From Phycisphaerales bacterium UBA1845 (GTDB lineage Bacteria > Planctomycetota > Phycisphaerae > UBA1845), in contig DDIR01000066.1 in the NCBI GenBank assembly GCA_002338715.1, forward strand, positions 46,411 through 110,410: a stretch of 64,000 bases of DNA, given 5' to 3'. Of this stretch, positions 59,209 through 64,000 are shown piece after piece. The first letter of the stretch is position 1, and each line of letters opens with the position of its first letter. The position numbers and the translations under genes are program-made. Under the pieces are notes generated by a model. That model saw only the letters and a list, made by a program, of their open reading frames with translations. It was not told the DNA's origin and did no database searches.

Positions 59209-59598
59209 ATGGGTGATCTTCCTTCAGGAACAGAGTTGGTGCGGCCTTTTTTGCCTTCTCGGGACTTTGATTTGTCGATGGCGTTTTATGAGGCGCTTGG
59301 GTTTGAGGTGCTTTTGCGCGATGAGGTTGGCATCTTCGCGGTTGGGGCTGGCGGGTTTATCTTGCAGCGGTTCTATGTGAAGCAGTGGGCTGAGAATTTC
59401 ATGATGCAACTCATGGTGGACGACCTTGATGCGTGGTGGGCGCACATTGAGAAATTGGATCTACCCGGCCGGTTTGGCGTTCAGCCGCCCAAGCCACCGG
59501 CGATGCAGCCATGGGGTTTGCGCGTCGCGTATGTTTACGATCCGTGCGGTGTTCTCTGGCACGTGACACAGCGGCGCGAAGGGGCGGCTCAGGATTGA
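59209..59598 (+). CDS. VOC (glyoxalase/bleomycin-resistance) family protein
   Basis: A 129-residue protein. The ATG at 59209 with GGAG nine bases upstream is preferred to starts 30 residues earlier. One VOC module is made of two beta-alpha-beta-beta-beta units: LVRPFLPSRDFDLSMAFYEA, LGFEVLLRDEVGIFAVGAGG, then FMMQLMVDDLDAWWAHIEKL and VAYVYDPCGVLWHVTQR. Metal ligands are not certain: the C-terminal LWH and the Gln in FILQRF occupy likely positions. The family covers glyoxalases, dioxygenases and resistance proteins; the specific role is unknown. Monocistronic. Confidence 0.83.
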   Translation: MGDLPSGTELVRPFLPSRDFDLSMAFYEALGFEVLLRDEVGIFAVGAGGFILQRFYVKQWAENFMMQLMVDDLDAWWAHIEKLDLPGRFGVQPPKPPAMQPWGLRVAYVYDPCGVLWHVTQRREGAAQD

Positions 59599-59909
59599 GC
59601 GATCGTCCTCAACCCCCACGGTTCTGCATCGATAACCGAATCAAATCTTGAATGACCGGGTCATCCGGTTGACGGGGTCCAATCGGATCGCCGCAGACTT
59701 TTGGCGAGGGTTTCGGGCCCGCACGGACCCGGCTTGGCCCATTTAGCCAGCCTACGAGCCCAATTCTGGGGGGTGCAGGCATTGCCGGTAAAAGTCTTGC
59801 AGCAAGGAGTTGTAAATTTCCGATTGGTTCAGCTAGTATAGCTGTCTGGGAAAACACGGGAGAATGGGCGCCAGCGAGCGCTCCGACAATCGAAGAGGGA
59901 GAGAGATCA
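59599..59909. other. Intergenic region, nothing recognised
   Basis: About 310 bases between the VOC gene and a PEP-CTERM gene. The end holds a purine-rich ribosome site (GAGGGAGAGAGATC) for the next gene. Minus-strand open frames here lack codon structure. Confidence 0.5.
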
Positions 59910-60851
59910 ATGCGGATCTATAATTGTCTTATGGACTATGCGGCTTGCGCTGCGCGCGGGTTGCCGGCGGTGTTGTTGATTGGTTTGGTTGCATCATCCG
60001 CCCGGGGGGATTGGATTCCAACAAATTTCGGAATTGGCGCGGACGCCGAGGTGCGCGAGTCGAACCCGACTCAGAATCGTGGTTCCAGCACGGAGATTGC
60101 GTCGCGCGTGAAGAACGATTTCATTTCCGGCAACCCCAATGACGGTAACGATCGCAACAGCGCGATCTACACAAAGTTCGACCTGAGCGGCATCGACATT
60201 CCCACGCCGCTATCCACCGCCTTTCGCATGACGTATCGCAACAATAACCTTAATGCATCGCGCATCCAGGATACGATCACGCCCAACCCTTCGGTCCGTA
60301 CGGGACTGGCCGTTTACGGATTGACGAATGATTCCCTCTCGAACTGGAACGAAAGCACGATCACCTATTTGAACGCACCGGGTATCACGTTCGACGGTGA
60401 CGTTGGCACCAAGGACTTCAACAGTGATCTGACGTTTCTGGGCACTGTGAGCTTCCCGGAGATTGGGAGCCAGAACTGGCTACCGGTTGGCGAACAGATC
60501 ATCTTCACCAGTGCCAACCTTGATCAGTTTGTCGCCAACGCACTCGCCGGTGGCGCTACCACGGTGACTTTGGTGTCGACCGTGATCCACGGAGGCGATG
60601 CGCCGTTTTCCAACTGGACCAACTTCAACTACCTGTTCAACCCCAAAGAACAGACCACGCTCAACAGCGACCCGAGTTATGACGCGGACATCAACGACCC
60701 CAACAATCCGTTGGGCAGCCCCCACTCCGGAGCGGACAACAGCAATGGGTTGTATTCACCGTCGCTGCTGATCGTCCCGGAACCAACCACGGCGATGTTG
60801 AGCCTGTTGGCGATGCTCGGAGTTGTTGGCCGGCGCCACGCTCGCCGCTGA
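59910..60851 (+). CDS. DNRLRE-like exported protein with PEP-CTERM sorting signal
   Basis: A 313-residue protein with a strong ribosome site (GAGGGAGAGAG just upstream) and a signal peptide (LPAVLLIGLVASSARGD). The body looks like a DNRLRE or carbohydrate-binding-type jelly-roll: GADAEVRESNPTQNRGSSTE, SAIYTKFDLSGIDIPTPLST, SNWNESTITYLNAPGITFDG. It ends VPEPTTAMLSLLAMLGVVGR and a basic tail, the PEP-CTERM signal for exosortase-dependent surface anchoring. A second such protein is in this window at 53839. Function of the ectodomain is unknown. Confidence 0.85.
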   Translation: MRIYNCLMDYAACAARGLPAVLLIGLVASSARGDWIPTNFGIGADAEVRESNPTQNRGSSTEIASRVKNDFISGNPNDGNDRNSAIYTKFDLSGIDIPTPLSTAFRMTYRNNNLNASRIQDTITPNPSVRTGLAVYGLTNDSLSNWNESTITYLNAPGITFDGDVGTKDFNSDLTFLGTVSFPEIGSQNWLPVGEQIIFTSANLDQFVANALAGGATTVTLVSTVIHGGDAPFSNWTNFNYLFNPKEQTTLNSDPSYDADINDPNNPLGSPHSGADNSNGLYSPSLLIVPEPTTAMLSLLAMLGVVGRRHARR

Positions 60852-61003
60852 ACATCCGCACATGCCTGATGACAAAAGCCGAAGCGGGCTAGTCGCAGTG
60901 ATACATTGAGCGCTCGCATGGCCATGCTGAGGCTGGTCATCTTCGCGGCGGGGGTTGGCTCATCGAGAACGAATTCGGGTCGGGCTGGCGCGCGCTGTTT
61001 CAT

Positions 61004-62464
61004 CTAACGTCGCACGTTGCGTTTTGTGGCAAGGAACTCGTGGGTTTCCCCTTCCACCATCGTGTCGACTTCGTGCTCGAGCCATTGTGCAAACGTCATT
61101 TGCTCAACGAATTTCGGGGGATTCTCGACGCGGTCCCCATATCGAAACACTCGGCCGGTGTGTGGTCCGTTGATGATCAGCGAATAGTATAGACCGCAAC
61201 CAATCTCTGCGACTGCGATGGTCCCGAACATGGGGTCCCATTCACCGGCATCAAAGCGCTCTTCCCATTGCGGCACTCCCACTTCAGAAAGCCAGTTTTC
61301 GCCGAGCGCTGTTGCATCGGGTGTGACGATACAAGGCGACGTCAACGAATGATTGTTTTGTGGGTCGTCGATCCAATGGCACCAGGACCATCGCGCCAGC
61401 GGCATCAGGCGGCAATACGGCCCAACACCACCGTTGCCGATGGTCGTGATAAACGTGACATAATCCTGCGGAAGCTTGATGTCGGCATTGGACTCAAATG
61501 CTCGAACTTCTTCCAACGCGATTGGCGGGGCGAGCCTGACGTTGGCGGCTTGGAGTTTACTTGAAAGTGTTTCCATGTTCTCTTGCCTGGAATGATTCAA
61601 GGGTAGTCTATGATCAATCTGGGTCAGTTGCCTAGGGTGAACACGCTGCGGGTTGGTTGGGGCGGGTGACGTGCGTGCTTTGCGCTGATGCAGCCAGTCT
61701 CGAAACACGCGGATCGTGGACCAAGTCAATCCTACAGAGAGCACCAGCCCGATCCCTGTAAAGAGAAGCCCGAAAAGGATAGCCAGCGGATGTCCTGTCG
61801 CGATGCCCGCCACGCCGCCAATCACAAAGACGTATCCACCTAAGATAAAGAATGGTACGGTCAGCCAACCGAGGATTCGCACCGGTAAGGATTCCGGTTT
61901 ATCTGCGTCATTCGCTTCGCAGATGGCGTTGTTGATTGATGCCGAGACATTGGGGTTGATGCGGCTTGCGAACACGGTTTGTTGCTCGTCGAGTCGTTGC
62001 TGGAGGTACAACAACAGTCTTCGCAATTCTTCAAGACCCAGGCCTTTGCCGAAATGAATCTCGCGGTTGCCGCTTGCGGCGATGATGAGTCGCGCCGTGC
62101 GATATGGTTCGGCGGTTGGGTCAGGGGGGCGTAGGCCAATCGAATTCACGTTGGCAGTGGCAATGGTGCGCTTGTGGAAGGTGACGACTGCCGAGCGTTG
62201 GAATGTGATCTTGTCCGGTTCGAAGGTCAGGCGGTCCCAGCCCACCACCGATTGAAGGTAGAGTCCGAGTACGAGGACTTCGGCTAGGCCCATTGGCACG
62301 AGCGCGAGCAACGAGGATGCCGACCAATCGCTGGACGAAACGGCGATCAAGCCGCAAGTCCAGCCGATCAGCCAAATCAGCAGGAACACATCGCCGATGC
62401 CGCATCCCCGCCGCCAGGTGACGACGAGCGAGCCGGGCGCTTCTTGGATTTCGCAATTGCCCAT
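61004..62464 (-). CDS. Membrane PH-like domain fused to a SUKH (SMI1/KNR4) domain
   Basis: About 486 residues; the ATG at 62464 is preferred to a GTG at 62473. The first half has two membrane segments (DVFLLIWLIGWTCGLIAVSS, ASSLLALVPMGLAEVLVLGL), a PH-like beta region (LTFEPDKITFQRSAVVTFHK) and two more helices (ILGGYVFVIGGVAGIATG, AILFGLLFTGIGLVLSVGLT). A disordered stretch follows, then an ATG (61576) that could start a second protein. The last 190 residues are a SUKH-1 domain (LAPPIALEEVRAFESNADIK, LPQDYVTFITTIGNGGVGPY, CHWIDDPQNNHSL). SUKH proteins often neutralise secreted toxins. The linker reads like former intergenic DNA. Confidence 0.75.
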   Translation of the reverse strand: MGNCEIQEAPGSLVVTWRRGCGIGDVFLLIWLIGWTCGLIAVSSSDWSASSLLALVPMGLAEVLVLGLYLQSVVGWDRLTFEPDKITFQRSAVVTFHKRTIATANVNSIGLRPPDPTAEPYRTARLIIAASGNREIHFGKGLGLEELRRLLLYLQQRLDEQQTVFASRINPNVSASINNAICEANDADKPESLPVRILGWLTVPFFILGGYVFVIGGVAGIATGHPLAILFGLLFTGIGLVLSVGLTWSTIRVFRDWLHQRKARTSPAPTNPQRVHPRQLTQIDHRLPLNHSRQENMETLSSKLQAANVRLAPPIALEEVRAFESNADIKLPQDYVTFITTIGNGGVGPYCRLMPLARWSWCHWIDDPQNNHSLTSPCIVTPDATALGENWLSEVGVPQWEERFDAGEWDPMFGTIAVAEIGCGLYYSLIINGPHTGRVFRYGDRVENPPKFVEQMTFAQWLEHEVDTMVEGETHEFLATKRNVRR

Positions 62465-62547
62465 GATTGCCACTTAGTGTGTGGGACTATTCCCGAATCT
62501 TGGTTCCAACGAAGTACGGTAGTCAACTACTTTTCAGCCGTCTTTCT

Positions 62548-62700
62548 GTCATTCCCGCGCAGGCGGGAATCCAGGGCTGAGCGATGGGCTTTATTGGGGG
62601 TTCCGGCCAATTTATTCGCGAGCGTTTTGGCGCTGGTGATGGTGTTGCTTTTGTTGTGGTGATGTTTGCCTCTGGATTCCCGCCTGCGCGGGAATGACGG
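62548..62700. repeat. Inverted pair of palindromic repeats, family A
   Basis: Copies at 62548-62575 and 62671-62700 in opposite orientation, about 95 bases apart, between the SUKH fusion gene and the phosphoesterase-like gene. It is the same arrangement as at 5473-5558. Confidence 0.85.
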
Positions 62701-62715
62701 CTTGGGGTTCGGAGC

Positions 62716-63102
62716 TCATTTCTTGATTTCTGGTCGCCAGGTCCATTGGTTGTCGTTGGTATCTCGGAGTTCGTATTGGCCGGTTAGTTTCTTGCCTTTT
62801 AGTTCTATGATCCAGTTGGTGGGGGTGGATTCCCTTACGACGCACGTGCCGCTTTCGATTTGTTGGACTTGGCCGCGGTTTTGGCTTACTGGGCCTTCGT
62901 ATTCCAGGTAGGCTTTTCGATGGTCGGCGATGCGCTTGGCTTGAATTTCTGAATTTGGGTTTTGCGTCGGGTTTTCGAAGAGTTGCCAGGTGGCCAGCGT
63001 TTCGGCTTGTTCGATCATGAAGTCCCAATGTTCTTTGAATTGATGATCCTTCTGCTCGCCGTCGAGTTGGTGGTGGTGTAATATAACGAAGCGAACACGC
63101 AT
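62716..63102 (-). CDS. Stand-alone LigD 3'-phosphoesterase-like protein
   Basis: About 128 residues from the ATG at 63102; ATGs at 63141 and 63198 and a TTG at 63210 would add a polar, non-conserved lead. It matches the phosphoesterase domain of bacterial DNA ligase D by pattern: MRVRFVILHHHQLDGEQKDH, then HWDFMIEQAETLATWQLFEN, KAYLEYEGPVSQNRGQVQQI and ELKGKKLTGQYELRDTND. The His-rich start (HHH) and H-W-D-F would form the metal site that trims 3'-phosphates at DNA ends. No LigD ligase or Ku gene lies in the window. Members of this stand-alone kind are little studied, and the substrate may not be DNA. Confidence 0.75.
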   Translation of the reverse strand: MRVRFVILHHHQLDGEQKDHQFKEHWDFMIEQAETLATWQLFENPTQNPNSEIQAKRIADHRKAYLEYEGPVSQNRGQVQQIESGTCVVRESTPTNWIIELKGKKLTGQYELRDTNDNQWTWRPEIKK

Positions 63103-63245
63103 CGGTGTTTGGGCGTCCTTGTTGTCGTGGGCTGTGTTCATGGGCGAGTTGTGCTCATGGGCGGTTTGGGCTTTGCCTGAAAATTCGTTTGGCGGCATCG
63201 CATCCTGCAAACATCGGGCGTTGGTTTGAATCAGGGGGCAATCTC

Positions 63246-63950
63246 ATGCAATCCACAACTTTTCGTCGAATCGTCTTGGGCCTGTCGGTTTCACTGATCA
63301 GTTTAACCATCGTGTCCGGGTGCGGTCCAACGTACAAGGAACTGCGCATCGAGGGGCAGAACCAATTCGCCCAGGATCGGTTCGGGACGGCTCGCCGGTT
63401 GTTTGAAGAAGCCCATCTCAAGTCGCCGGAAGATCCGGAGAATCTCCACGACATCGCCGCGTGCTGCGTGATGCAGGCGAAGGCGCAGTTGAAGGAGGGC
63501 AATCCGGCTGCCGCTCAACGCGATCTGGACCGGGCGATCGATTTCTATGATCGGGCGATCAATGCCCATCCGGGATTCAAGCCGGCGCTGATGGGCAAGA
63601 ATCGGGCGCTGGAGTTGAAGGGGCAATCGGACGAGGCGCTGCGGACGGCGACGTGGGCTGCGAAGTACGTCGGGCCGGCGGCGGACCAGTACGTGTTCCT
63701 GGCCAGCGAGTACGAACAGCGCGGCGACCTCGATACGGCGCTGCTTCATTATCGTCAGGCACTGGCGATGGAACCGAACAACGCCAACGTCCACAAGGGG
63801 CTCGGCATGTTGCATCTAAAAGCCGGGCGGCAGGACTTGGCCATCAAGTCGCTGCATCGATCGCTCGAATTGAACCCCAGCCAGCAGGACGTCGTCGAGA
63901 CGCTTCGCGAACTGGGCGAGTCGGTTCCGAGCGTGGAGTATGGGCCCTAG
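63246..63950 (+). CDS. TPR lipoprotein
   Basis: A 234-residue protein starting at the ATG at 63246 (GGGGG seven bases upstream). It has a lipoprotein signal (LGLSVSLISLTIVSGC). The rest consists of TPR units: YKELRIEGQNQFAQDRFGTA, LDRAIDFYDRAINAHPGFKP, LASEYEQRGDLDTALLHYRQ and LGMLHLKAGRQDLAIKSLHR. The family helps assemble envelope complexes; the partner is unknown. Divergent from the phosphoesterase-like gene. The next gene is outside the window. Confidence 0.87.
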   Translation: MQSTTFRRIVLGLSVSLISLTIVSGCGPTYKELRIEGQNQFAQDRFGTARRLFEEAHLKSPEDPENLHDIAACCVMQAKAQLKEGNPAAAQRDLDRAIDFYDRAINAHPGFKPALMGKNRALELKGQSDEALRTATWAAKYVGPAADQYVFLASEYEQRGDLDTALLHYRQALAMEPNNANVHKGLGMLHLKAGRQDLAIKSLHRSLELNPSQQDVVETLRELGESVPSVEYGP

Positions 63951-63982
63951 TGCTGCGAGGTGTTTGACGGCGAGAGGTCGTT

Positions 63983-64000
63983 GTAGGGTGGGCCGTGCCC
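63983..64000. repeat. Left arm of palindromic repeat family B, cut by window edge
   Basis: GTAGGGTGGGCCGTGCCC is identical to the first 18 bases of the element at 8806. The other arm would lie beyond the window. Confidence 0.75.

Noticed and set aside
59609-59857. 82-residue minus-strand open frame between the VOC and PEP-CTERM genes
   Set aside because: No domain, no ribosome site and Pro/Leu-rich composition typical of non-coding high-GC sequence.

Overview
The window looks like chromosomal DNA of a planctomycete, most likely a Phycisphaerae-like lineage. This is inferred from three things visible in the sequence. Several large secreted proteins end in dockerin-like acidic repeats of the D-x-D-x-DG-D-x-D-L-x-D-F type followed by 'CLAGP'. 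Two of them carry the Cys-rich 'DCN-x-N-x-x-PDxCD' linkers typical of that phylum. There are also PEP-CTERM-tailed exported proteins, many lipoproteins and a high-GC, gene-dense layout on both strands. No rRNA, CRISPR array, prophage or complete insertion sequence was found; there is one tRNA (Thr, CGT).

Layout. 1-13.2 kb: an interrupted exported thioredoxin/carboxypeptidase-regulatory gene, a DUF2079 membrane protein, a Phd-type antitoxin coupled to a HEAT-like gene, peptidase E, a membrane protein, a tandem pair of alkaline-phosphatase-superfamily enzymes, a GNAT enzyme and a TauE/SafE exporter. 13.3-23.9 kb: tRNA-Thr, a very large exported subtilase, a lipoprotein whose ribosome binding site lies inside a long hairpin, a GNAT-toxin/DUF1778-antitoxin operon with a visible promoter-operator, and three TPR or SPOR proteins. 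24-32.3 kb: acyl-CoA ligase, Trm112-like protein, ribosomal protein S18, SpoIID-like protein, methyltransferase, lipoprotein, DinG-type helicase and a phosphatase-like lipoprotein. 32.3-34.9 kb: a BlaI-type repressor and M56 protease with a duplicated operator.

35.1-42.1 kb is a histidine operon with a recognisable promoter: yerC-like regulator, hisG (long form), hisD, a divergent hisB, a HAD phosphatase, hisH, hisF, and a single gene fusing hisA with hisI and hisE. Most junctions overlap by a few bases. Only the transaminase hisC is absent, and the HAD gene is the natural candidate for histidinol phosphatase. ndk follows.

43-64 kb is rich in exported proteins: dockerin-like, LamG-like, SGNH hydrolase, beta-propeller and PEP-CTERM, with a type II pseudopilin, an M16 peptidase, comM, an AAE-family transporter, a SUKH-domain fusion and a stand-alone LigD-phosphoesterase-like protein. 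The most striking structural observation is a second, diverged copy of the comM 3' end about 1.7 kb downstream of comM. It brackets a lower-GC segment with one PEP-CTERM gene, which resembles the footprint of an integration event.

Two families of short palindromic intergenic repeats are scattered through the window. One copy of the second family forms the N-terminal codons of a phosphodiesterase lipoprotein.
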